From Candidatus Pedobacter colombiensis (lineage in GTDB: Bacteria; Bacteroidota; Bacteroidia; Sphingobacteriales; Sphingobacteriaceae), in NCBI GenBank assembly GCA_029202485.1, contig CP119313.1, positions 1,550,001 through 1,614,000 of the forward strand: a stretch of DNA of 64,000 nucleotides, written 5' to 3'. Under the pieces are notes generated by a model that saw only the letters and a list, made by a program, of their open reading frames with translations, searched no databases and was not told where the DNA came from. This document shows positions 25,899-33,458 of the stretch, one piece after another (position 1 is the first letter of the stretch; each line of letters begins with the position of its first letter). A program made the translations under genes and the position numbers.

Positions 25899-27602
25899 AT
25901 GCGATTAAATAACAACATATTTATGAGTTTGCGCGTACTTGTCGTAGGGTTTTTAATATTTTTCGGTTCTGGTAGTGCCTTCGCACAGGAAGCTGATACT
26001 TCGACTGCTGGTCTTGAGTTTACCGAAATGGCACCCGAAGTTACTCCGGCTAAAGTTGATACTGCTGTAGTTGTCCCGGCAACAACGGTAAGTGATACTG
26101 TTAAAACAGCAGTAACAACGACCAAGACCGATGTTCAGGTCAATAAAACCGAAAAGGAAAAGACCTTATGGGAAACCTTTATTGCTGGTCTTGTAGGTGG
26201 CTTTCTTGCCTTCCTTATGCCTTGTATATTCCCAATGGTTCCATTAACTATTAGTTATTTTACAAAGAGGGCAGGGAGCCAAAGCAAAGGCGTTGGTCAG
26301 GCTTTAATCTATGGTCTTTCTATAATTGTGATCTATGTAGCCTTTGGCTTGTTGATCACTGTAATATTTGGATCTGCAGGATTGAATGCTTTAAGCGCCA
26401 GTGGTTTATTTAACTTCTTGTTTTTTATCTTATTGGTGGTGTTTGCCATCTCCTTTTTTGGAGCTTTTGAAATCACCTTGCCGAGTTCTATTGTCAATAA
26501 AATAGACAATAAAGCAGATAACAGTAAAGGTCTTGGTGGTATTTTCTTCATGGCCGCATCTTTAGCTTTAGTATCTTTCTCTTGTACAGGACCAATTATC
26601 GGTACTTTATTAGTACAAGCTAGTTCTAAAGGTGAATTGCTGGCACCTGCTATTGGTATGTTTGGATTTGCATTGGCTTTAGCATTGCCATTTACTTTAT
26701 CAGCGGTATTCCCTGGCTTCTTAAGCAGTATGCCTAAATCAGGAGGTTGGTTAAATAGTGTAAAGGTATGTCTGGGATTCCTGGAGTTGGCTTTGGCTTT
26801 AAAATTCCTTTCGTCGGCTGATTTGGCATGGCATTGGGAATGGTTTGACAGAGAGATCTTCCTGGTATTGTGGATTGTGATCTTTATCTTGATGGGAATT
26901 TATCTCCTTGGTAAGATCAAGTTTTCACATGATAGTGATGTTCCTTATGTATCCGTACCAAGATTATTCTTTGCCATCCTTTCCTTTTCATTCGCTATGT
27001 ATATGGTTCCTGGCTTATGGGGAGCACCAGTGAGTGTGCTGAGTGGACTTGCTCCACCGATGAATACCCAGGATTTTATCTTGAATGAAGGTGGCTCATC
27101 AACTTCAAGTACTGCATCGACTGATTTTCCTGCTAAAGTAAAATATAGTGAGTCATTAAAGGCACCTGTAGGATTTCGCCCATTCTTTGATTTGGACGAA
27201 GGTTTGGAATATGCGAAGAAGGTGAATAAACCTGTTTTGCTTGACTTTACCGGACATACCTGCGTAAACTGCCGTAGAATGGAAGATCTGGTTTGGGTGG
27301 ACAAAGAAGTTGGTCGCCTGATCAAAGAAGAATATGTATTGATCCAACTGTATGCTGATGATCGCAACATTAAGATGTCTGCAGAGAAAGTTCATTATTC
27401 AGATATTTTGAAACGTAAGACGGATGACCTGGGGTACTGGAACCTCGATTTTCAGGCTACAAGATATGCCTCTAATGCTCAGCCTTTATATGTATTGGCA
27501 GGACATGATTTAAATCCTTTAGTACCTGTTCAGGGCGCTAATTTTGATGCTAAAGAATACGCAGCTTATCTTAAAAGTGGCTTAGCAGCTTTTAAGAAAT
27601 AA
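25899..27602 (+). CDS. dsbD: DsbD-like thiol:disulfide interchange protein
   Basis: Inner-membrane electron carrier that passes reducing power from cytoplasmic thioredoxin to the periplasm; 567 residues. A signal peptide ends at SAFAQ (start at 25899, or 25923 after eight residues). A low-complexity Thr/Val/Ala linker follows, then an eight-helix CcdA/DsbD membrane domain (about 90-390) with AFLMPCIFPMVPL and SFSCTGPIIGT, the two redox Cys sites. The C-terminal thioredoxin domain has TGHTCVNCRRME. The usual N-terminal DsbD-alpha domain is missing, as in many Bacteroidota homologues. A terminator follows at 27655. Confidence 0.9.
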   Translation: MRLNNNIFMSLRVLVVGFLIFFGSGSAFAQEADTSTAGLEFTEMAPEVTPAKVDTAVVVPATTVSDTVKTAVTTTKTDVQVNKTEKEKTLWETFIAGLVGGFLAFLMPCIFPMVPLTISYFTKRAGSQSKGVGQALIYGLSIIVIYVAFGLLITVIFGSAGLNALSASGLFNFLFFILLVVFAISFFGAFEITLPSSIVNKIDNKADNSKGLGGIFFMAASLALVSFSCTGPIIGTLLVQASSKGELLAPAIGMFGFALALALPFTLSAVFPGFLSSMPKSGGWLNSVKVCLGFLELALALKFLSSADLAWHWEWFDREIFLVLWIVIFILMGIYLLGKIKFSHDSDVPYVSVPRLFFAILSFSFAMYMVPGLWGAPVSVLSGLAPPMNTQDFILNEGGSSTSSTASTDFPAKVKYSESLKAPVGFRPFFDLDEGLEYAKKVNKPVLLDFTGHTCVNCRRMEDLVWVDKEVGRLIKEEYVLIQLYADDRNIKMSAEKVHYSDILKRKTDDLGYWNLDFQATRYASNAQPLYVLAGHDLNPLVPVQGANFDAKEYAAYLKSGLAAFKK

Positions 27603-27654
27603 GTAAACAATACTATCCATAAAAAAACGAAAATAGGTAGTTAATAATTAAACA

Positions 27655-27686
27655 AAGGCCGGTGGATACCGGCCTTGTTTATTTTA
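27655..27686 (+). terminator. Terminator of the dsbD-like gene
   Basis: AAGGCCGGT (27655-27663) pairs with ACCGGCCTT (27668-27676) around GGAT, followed by GTTTATTTTAT. Confidence 0.88.
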
Positions 27687-27950
27687 TAATCTTTTGCATA
27701 AAAAAACTTCTTCTTTAATAATTTGTATATTAATTAGGGCTTGATAATTAATTTTTTTTGCCGATTATCCTTAATTAAACATTGTTAAAGTGCTTAAAAT
27801 GAACTTGAAAGAGATAAGGGGCAAAGTCGGAATAGCTTTAATGCCGAAAAACATCTATTTTTGGCGCTGGAAAGTGTGTCGTATAGATTTTTAATAATAA
27901 GATAAATTGTTCAAAACAACTTTTGTTTTGATATAAAGTAACAAGTAAAT
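27687..27950 (+). other. fabF upstream region with inverted repeat
   Basis: AT-rich region before fabF. It contains TCAAAAC (27911-27917), seven bases, GTTTTGA (27925-27931), a perfect seven-base inverted repeat 19 bases before the start. The GC-richer part TTTTGG...TATAGATTTTT (about 27858-27892) could be the promoter but is only a loose match. No acpP gene precedes fabF, unlike the usual fatty-acid cluster. A 31-codon frame at 27799-27894 has no support. Confidence 0.35.
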
Positions 27951-29204
27951 ATGAAAAGAGTAGTAGTGACAGGTTTAGGTGCTGTAACCCCGGTGGGAAA
28001 TACAGTAAAAGAATTTTGGGATAACATTGTAGCCGGTAAAAGCGGTGTTGCAGCTATCACAAAATTCGACACTTCAAAATTCAAGACTAATTTTGCTGCC
28101 GAAGTTAAAGACTTTGATGCAGAAGCTTATGTCGACAAAAAGGAGCTAAAAAAGTACGATCTATATACTCAGTATGCTATTGCTGCGAGTGATCAGGCGA
28201 TTAAAGACTCAGGATTAAATTTTGAGGCTATGCCTGAGGTGGAAAGATATGAGGTTGGTGTGATCTGGGCTTCCGGTAACGGTGGAATCAGCACATTTGA
28301 ACAACAATTGAAAGAATATCATTTAGGAGACGGTACCCCAAGGTTTAGTCCGTATTTTATTCCTAAAATGATTGTTGATATTGCTGCTGGCGTAATTTCC
28401 ATCAGAAATAAACTTCATGGACCAAATTATGCTACTGTGTCTGCCTGTGCTTCTTCAAATACGGCGATCATTAGTGCATTTGATACCATCCGTTTAGGTA
28501 AAGCAACCATTATGGTTGCCGGTGGATCGGAAGCTGCAATAACAGAATCATCGGTAGGAGGATTTAATTCAGCTCATGCTTTGTCTAAAAGAAATGATGA
28601 TCATGCTACTGCATCACGTCCTTTTGATAAGGATAGAGATGGCTTTGTGATCGGTGAAGGTGCCGGTGCATTAATATTGGAAGAATACGAACACGCTATC
28701 GCAAGGGGTGCACATATTTATGCCGAAATGGTAGGAGGTGGTATGGCTGCTGATGCTTATCATTTGACCGGTACGCCTCCGGATGGCCTTGGTGCTTCAT
28801 TAGGTATCGCAAAAGCTTTAGCTGATGCCGGAATTACTGCCGATAAAATTGATTACATCAATGCGCATGCTACATCAACCGGATTAGGTGATATTGGTGA
28901 GTTAAACGGGATAAAAAAGATCTTTGGTGATTTGCCTGTAGCCATTAGCGCTACAAAATCTATGACCGGACATTTGCTGGGTGGGGCTGGTGCAATTGAA
29001 AGTATCATCAGTATCATGTCTGTAAAAGATGACATCATTCCGGGAACAATCAATACGAAAGAATTAGATCCTGAGATTCCACAGGGAATGAACATCATTC
29101 TTGGTAAATCTATTAAACAACCGGTTAATTACGTGTTAAATAATACTTTTGGCTTTGGTGGACATACTGCTACTTCTATATTTAAGAAATATACTGCTGA
29201 GTAA
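27951..29204 (+). CDS. fabF: 3-oxoacyl-ACP synthase II
   Basis: Condensing enzyme that extends acyl-ACP with malonyl-ACP in fatty acid synthesis; 417 residues, normal length. The active-site Cys166 is in TVSACASSNTA, the two His are in INAHATSTGLGD and KSMTGHLLGGAG, and the C-terminal FGFGGHTAT closes the fold. It is better conserved than the second ketosynthase at 55681-56949 and is the likely housekeeping enzyme. It stands alone, with a hairpin after it. Confidence 0.94.
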   Translation: MKRVVVTGLGAVTPVGNTVKEFWDNIVAGKSGVAAITKFDTSKFKTNFAAEVKDFDAEAYVDKKELKKYDLYTQYAIAASDQAIKDSGLNFEAMPEVERYEVGVIWASGNGGISTFEQQLKEYHLGDGTPRFSPYFIPKMIVDIAAGVISIRNKLHGPNYATVSACASSNTAIISAFDTIRLGKATIMVAGGSEAAITESSVGGFNSAHALSKRNDDHATASRPFDKDRDGFVIGEGAGALILEEYEHAIARGAHIYAEMVGGGMAADAYHLTGTPPDGLGASLGIAKALADAGITADKIDYINAHATSTGLGDIGELNGIKKIFGDLPVAISATKSMTGHLLGGAGAIESIISIMSVKDDIIPGTINTKELDPEIPQGMNIILGKSIKQPVNYVLNNTFGFGGHTATSIFKKYTAE

Positions 29205-29221
29205 TATTTAACACTAAAATA

Positions 29222-29270
29222 AATAATGGGTCCGGTTGTTTAAAAAAATAATCGGACCCATTATTGCGTT
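29222..29270 (+). terminator. Terminator of fabF
   Basis: Arms AATAATGGGTCCG (29222-29234) and CGGACCCATTATT (29253-29265) pair perfectly over 13 bases with an 18-base loop. The T-tract after it is short (GCGTTT). Confidence 0.65.
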
Positions 29271-29339
29271 TAAGGGTCTTTGTACCAAAGCCCGAAACGG
29301 ACTTTTGTTCCCCATAAAAATATAATTTAACTTGGCCAG

Positions 29340-30968
29340 ATGGATATAGAATTCAATAAAAATGAGGATGTTAATAAGCAATCGGTTTTTGAGCTAAAAA
29401 CCAGGCTTAAGAAAATATATAAAGGTGGAGGAGATAAGAGTGCGGCTAAACAAAAAGAAAAAGGAAAGTTGCTGGCCAGAGAGCGTATTGCTTACCTGAT
29501 TGATAAGGAGTCTGAGTTTTTGGAAATCGGAGCCTTTGCTGCTGAGGATATGTATGCGGAGCAAGGCGGATGTCCTTCAGCAGGTGTGGTATGTGGCATT
29601 GGTTATGTATCGGGGAGACAATGTATGATTGTAGCGAACGATGCTACAGTTAAAGCGGGCGCCTGGTTTCCTATGACCGCTAAAAAGAATTTAAGAGCGC
29701 AGGAAATTGCTATGGAAAATAGGCTTCCTGTGATCTATCTGGTAGATAGTGCGGGTGTTTATCTGCCGATGCAGGATGAGATTTTTCCTGATAAAGAGCA
29801 TTTTGGAAGGATGTTTAGAAACAACGCGCTGATGTCGTCTGATGGTATCGTGCAGATTGCTGCAATTATGGGTTCTTGTGTGGCAGGTGGTGCTTATTTG
29901 CCTATCATGAGTGATGAAGCAATGATCGTTGATGGTACGGGTTCTGTATTTTTAGCGGGGTCCTATCTGGTTAAGTCGGCTATAGGCGAAGATGTCGATA
30001 ATGAGACCCTTGGTGGAGCAACAACACATTGCGAAATATCGGGTGTAACTGATTATAAGCATCCTAATGATCAGGCTTGTTTAGATAGCATTCGTAACAT
30101 CATGAATAAGCTGGGCGCACCAGAGGTCGCGGGGTTTGACCGGATCAAACCGGCATTACCAAAGCTGGATGTAGAAGAAATATATGGTGTATTGCCTGAA
30201 AACAGGGAAAAACCTTATGATATGCGGGATATTATTCAGCGTTTGCTGGATGATTCAGAATTTGAAGAATACAAAGAACTATATGGACAGAGCATTATCT
30301 GTGGACTGGGCAGGATAGATGGCTGGGCTGTTGGCATTGTTGCCAATCAGCGTAAGGTTGTTAAATCTAAAAAAGGGGAGATGCAGTTTGGCGGGGTGAT
30401 TTATTCTGATAGCGCGGATAAGGCTACCCGGTTTATCATGAACTGCAATCAAAAAAAGATACCTCTGGTGTTTTTACAGGATGTGACCGGTTTTATGGTA
30501 GGTAGCCGCTCAGAACAGGGGGGCATTATTAAGGATGGCGCAAAAATGGTAAATGCGGTTGCTAATTCTGTTGTTCCAAAATTCACCATTGTGATTGGGA
30601 ATTCTTATGGTGCCGGTAATTATGCAATGTGTGGTAAAGCCTACGATCCGAGGTTAATATATGCCTGGCCAAGTGCTAAGATTGCTGTAATGGGTGGCGC
30701 GCAAGCCGCTAAGGTATTGCTGCAAATTAAGGAGGCTTCTCTTAAATCAAAAGGAGAGGAGATTACTCCCGAAAAGGAAGCCGAATTGCTAAAAGAAATT
30801 ACCGACAGGTACAACAGTCAGACAACACCTTATTACGCAGCTGCAAGGTTATGGGTGGATGGGATTATTGATCCTAAAGAAACGCGAAAAGTGATTTCCA
30901 TGGGGATTGAAGCTGCTAATCAATCTCCAATCAAAAAGCAGTTTAACGTAGGTGTTATTCAAACCTAA
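29340..30968 (+). CDS. Acyl-CoA carboxylase beta (carboxyltransferase) subunit
   Basis: Carboxyltransferase subunit of a biotin-dependent acyl-CoA carboxylase, 542 residues. It shows two crotonase-like halves: the N half has EIFPDKEHFGRMF and MGSCVAGGAYLPIMSDEA, and the C half has DVTGFMVGSRSEQGG and GNSYGAGNYAMCGKAY. The pattern fits methylcrotonyl-CoA or related carboxylases better than AccD, which has a zinc ribbon absent here. The biotin carboxylase and biotin carrier subunit is not nearby, so it must be supplied from another locus. It is separately transcribed, with 102 bases before trxB. Confidence 0.88.
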   Translation: MDIEFNKNEDVNKQSVFELKTRLKKIYKGGGDKSAAKQKEKGKLLARERIAYLIDKESEFLEIGAFAAEDMYAEQGGCPSAGVVCGIGYVSGRQCMIVANDATVKAGAWFPMTAKKNLRAQEIAMENRLPVIYLVDSAGVYLPMQDEIFPDKEHFGRMFRNNALMSSDGIVQIAAIMGSCVAGGAYLPIMSDEAMIVDGTGSVFLAGSYLVKSAIGEDVDNETLGGATTHCEISGVTDYKHPNDQACLDSIRNIMNKLGAPEVAGFDRIKPALPKLDVEEIYGVLPENREKPYDMRDIIQRLLDDSEFEEYKELYGQSIICGLGRIDGWAVGIVANQRKVVKSKKGEMQFGGVIYSDSADKATRFIMNCNQKKIPLVFLQDVTGFMVGSRSEQGGIIKDGAKMVNAVANSVVPKFTIVIGNSYGAGNYAMCGKAYDPRLIYAWPSAKIAVMGGAQAAKVLLQIKEASLKSKGEEITPEKEAELLKEITDRYNSQTTPYYAAARLWVDGIIDPKETRKVISMGIEAANQSPIKKQFNVGVIQT

Positions 30969-31019
30969 AATCTATTATAATCTATATATCACAATGTTGC
31001 ATTTGTTACAAAAATGCTA

Positions 31020-31050
31020 TTTGTGTATAGCGGGATAAAGCGTAATTTTG
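31020..31050 (+). promoter_or_regulatory. Promoter of trxB
   Basis: TTTG (31020-31023), 19 bases, then TAATTTTG (31043-31050), an excellent match to the Bacteroidota consensus, 20 bases before the ATG. Confidence 0.75.
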
Positions 31051-31070
31051 TATTACAATAGAAAAAATAT

Positions 31071-32036
31071 ATGTCACAAGAAGAAGTAGAACACGTTCAA
31101 TGTTTAATTATAGGTTCAGGGCCTGCAGGCTATACAGCTGCTATTTATGCAGCTCGTGCAGATCTTAAACCGGTTATGTATACAGGTATGGAGCCGGGTG
31201 GCCAGTTAACCCAAACTACAGAGGTAGATAATTTTCCAGGTTATCCTGCAGGAATCACTGGTCCTGAAATGATGGAAGATTTTCGTAAACAAGCTGAGCG
31301 TTTTGGAACAGATATCCGCTTCGGTTATGTAAGTTCTGTTGATTTCTCTTCATTGCCACATAAAGTTGTAGTAGATGACATCAAAACAATTACTGCTGAT
31401 ACTGTAATTATTTCTACTGGCGCTACTGCAAAATGGTTAGGCCTTCCAAGTGAACAAAAATACAATGGTTTTGGCGTTTCTGCCTGTGCTGTTTGTGATG
31501 GTTTCTTTTTTAAAGGACAAGATGTTGCAATAGTTGGTGCAGGAGATACAGCTGCTGAAGAAGCAACTTACCTGGCCAAACTTTGTAAAAAAGTATATAT
31601 GCTGGTTCGTAGAGACGAATTCAGAGCTTCAAAAGCAATGGTGCACAGGGTAATGAACACACCTAACATTGAAGTGATTTACAATACGGAAACTAAAGAA
31701 ATATTAGGTAATGGCAAAAATGTTACTGCTGTTAAAGTGGTAAATAACCAAACCGGGGTGGAGACTGATTTACCGGTTGAGGGATTCTTTGTTGCTATTG
31801 GTCATAAGCCAAATACCGATATATTTAAAGGTTGGTTAGATATGGATGATACCGGTTATTTAAAAACAGTTCGGGGAAGCACTTTAACGAATGTTGAAGG
31901 TGTTTTTGCCAGCGGAGATGTGCAGGATAGCTACTATCGTCAGGCAGTAACTGCTGCAGGTTCCGGATGTATGGCAGCGCTCGATGCAGAACGTTATTTA
32001 GCAGCTAAAGAACATGATGTAAAAGTGGTATTATAA
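31071..32036 (+). CDS. trxB: Thioredoxin-disulfide reductase
   Basis: Flavoprotein that reduces thioredoxin with NADPH, 321 residues, normal length. The FAD site is IIGSGPAGYTAAIYAARA, the redox pair is CAVCDG, the NADPH site is VAIVGAGDTAAEEA, and the C-terminal FAD motif is GVFASGDVQD. It would feed the DsbD-like protein about 5 kb upstream through thioredoxin. Monocistronic, with its own promoter and terminator. Confidence 0.97.
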   Translation: MSQEEVEHVQCLIIGSGPAGYTAAIYAARADLKPVMYTGMEPGGQLTQTTEVDNFPGYPAGITGPEMMEDFRKQAERFGTDIRFGYVSSVDFSSLPHKVVVDDIKTITADTVIISTGATAKWLGLPSEQKYNGFGVSACAVCDGFFFKGQDVAIVGAGDTAAEEATYLAKLCKKVYMLVRRDEFRASKAMVHRVMNTPNIEVIYNTETKEILGNGKNVTAVKVVNNQTGVETDLPVEGFFVAIGHKPNTDIFKGWLDMDDTGYLKTVRGSTLTNVEGVFASGDVQDSYYRQAVTAAGSGCMAALDAERYLAAKEHDVKVVL

Positions 32037-32054
32037 TTACCAATAGAAAATATC

Positions 32055-32089
32055 AAAAGGCAGGATCATTTCACGGTCCTGCCTTTTTT
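32055..32089 (+). terminator. Terminator of trxB
   Basis: AAAAGGCAGGA (32055-32065) pairs with TCCTGCCTTTT (32077-32087), running into six T. Confidence 0.92.
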
Positions 32090-32151
32090 GTGTTTTTATG
32101 ATTAGATTTTTTATCTTAGTCATAAAAACAACTTAATTCTTAGCCCCGATA

Positions 32152-32802
32152 ATGAAAAAACTACGATCAATTGTTTTACAAATAAGTAATTTATTACAAT
32201 ATTCCCTGTTATTAGCAGGAGGACTTTTATTCGCTTCATGTGGGAATAAAGCGAATCAAAAAGTTGCACTTGTAAAGGAAGATACTTCTGCGGTAGCTGT
32301 TAAAAAGGCAGCAGGCCAGTTTCCGTTTTATAAAGACTTGAATGTAAAACCAGGACTTAATTTTGAGGTGGTAAGCTGGGGTAAAGGTGTAGACAGTATT
32401 GGTGGCTTTTTGATACTAATGTCTGATTCTGTAAAGAACAATTATAAATCTTTGTCAGGCGAGCGTAAGGGAATTATTACTGATGCCTGGAATATGGATA
32501 TGGATAATGATGGTAATCCTGAAATTTATATCGAGCTGCTCAGCAAGAAGAATGTACTTGATCTGATTGTTTATGAATATGCAGGTGGTGATTTTAGGAA
32601 AATCAATTTTCCACCTTTAAGCAGTAACATGAAGAAGATCTATGCAGGGAACGATAAGTTTACCATTAAAAATGGTGATTTATTTCGAACTTTCCCTATC
32701 GTAAATCCAAAAGATACAACGATTAAAGCCGGTGAAGTAAAGACATTGGTATACCGGTTAAATGGAAATAGTTTCTCCGTAAACGAAGTAAAACAAGAAT
32801 AA
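32152..32802 (+). CDS. Hypothetical lipoprotein
   Basis: Function unknown, 216 residues. The N-terminal hydrophobic stretch ends in LLFASCGNKAN, a lipobox with Cys near residue 30, so the mature protein is probably anchored to a membrane. The segment DMDNDGNPEIYIELL resembles an EF-hand or FG-GAP calcium loop. No enzyme motif is visible. It is convergent with the NarL-type regulator, 12 bases apart. Confidence 0.75.
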   Translation: MKKLRSIVLQISNLLQYSLLLAGGLLFASCGNKANQKVALVKEDTSAVAVKKAAGQFPFYKDLNVKPGLNFEVVSWGKGVDSIGGFLILMSDSVKNNYKSLSGERKGIITDAWNMDMDNDGNPEIYIELLSKKNVLDLIVYEYAGGDFRKINFPPLSSNMKKIYAGNDKFTIKNGDLFRTFPIVNPKDTTIKAGEVKTLVYRLNGNSFSVNEVKQE

Positions 32803-32814
32803 CGGAGCGGTAAA

Positions 32815-33447
32815 TTATACCAGTCTGTTGCTTCTGGCCACTTTTATAGCATCTGCCTTAGAATTAACATTCAATTTAAGGTAGATGTTTTTAATGTGAG
32901 TTTTTACAGTCTCTGTTTCGATAAATAACTCTGTAGCAATTTGCGAACGATCCTTTCCCTTTGTAATCAGATTAAGTATTTGAGTTTCCCTTTTGGTAAG
33001 TGGCGAATCCGGGTTTTTTTGTAGTGATGTGATGACCTTTTTGGCCACATTTGGGCTCATTGGCCCACCACCTTGCATTACATCTTTAATGGCTTCAATG
33101 ATTTTTAAAGAAGGTGTGTTTTTAGTGAAGTAACCGGCAGCACCATTTGCCAGCGCTTCTAAGATGACCTTTTCTGTCTCATGTACAGTTAGTATAATAA
33201 TATACACTTGTGGCAATAGCTTTTTTAATAAGGGAAGTGCATCTATTCCACTGGTTCCCGGCATCTGTATATCAAGAATAATTACATCAGGATTGTCTTT
33301 TACGATTTTATGTCTGGCGGTATCAAAAGATGGATAAGTATTTACCACTTGGTAAGGAGAAGTGTTATTAACCAGGTAGGTATAGCCCTCTCTGATGGTC
33401 TCATCATCTTCAATAATCACGATTCTTGCTGCTGCTGTATCATTCAT
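32815..33447 (-). CDS. NarL/LuxR-type response regulator
   Basis: Transcription regulator of 210 residues. The receiver domain (residues 8-125) has IIEDDE, the phospho-Asp in VIILDIQMPGTSG and the Lys in FTKNTPS. The C-terminal LuxR helix-turn-helix (about 148-205) has LTKRETQILNLITKG and ETETVKTHIKNIYLKLNV. It is 11 bases downstream of its cognate sensor kinase gene on the same strand. Confidence 0.94.
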   Translation of the reverse strand: MNDTAAARIVIIEDDETIREGYTYLVNNTSPYQVVNTYPSFDTARHKIVKDNPDVIILDIQMPGTSGIDALPLLKKLLPQVYIIILTVHETEKVILEALANGAAGYFTKNTPSLKIIEAIKDVMQGGGPMSPNVAKKVITSLQKNPDSPLTKRETQILNLITKGKDRSQIATELFIETETVKTHIKNIYLKLNVNSKADAIKVARSNRLV

Positions 33448-33458
33448 TTTCTTATACT

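Noticed and set aside
26945..27370. 141-codon minus-strand frame opposite the DsbD-like gene
   Set aside because: Opposite the conserved thioredoxin domain coding region; no start signal.
27799..27894. 31-codon frame upstream of fabF
   Set aside because: Too short, no start-site signals, and it overlaps the likely fabF promoter region.
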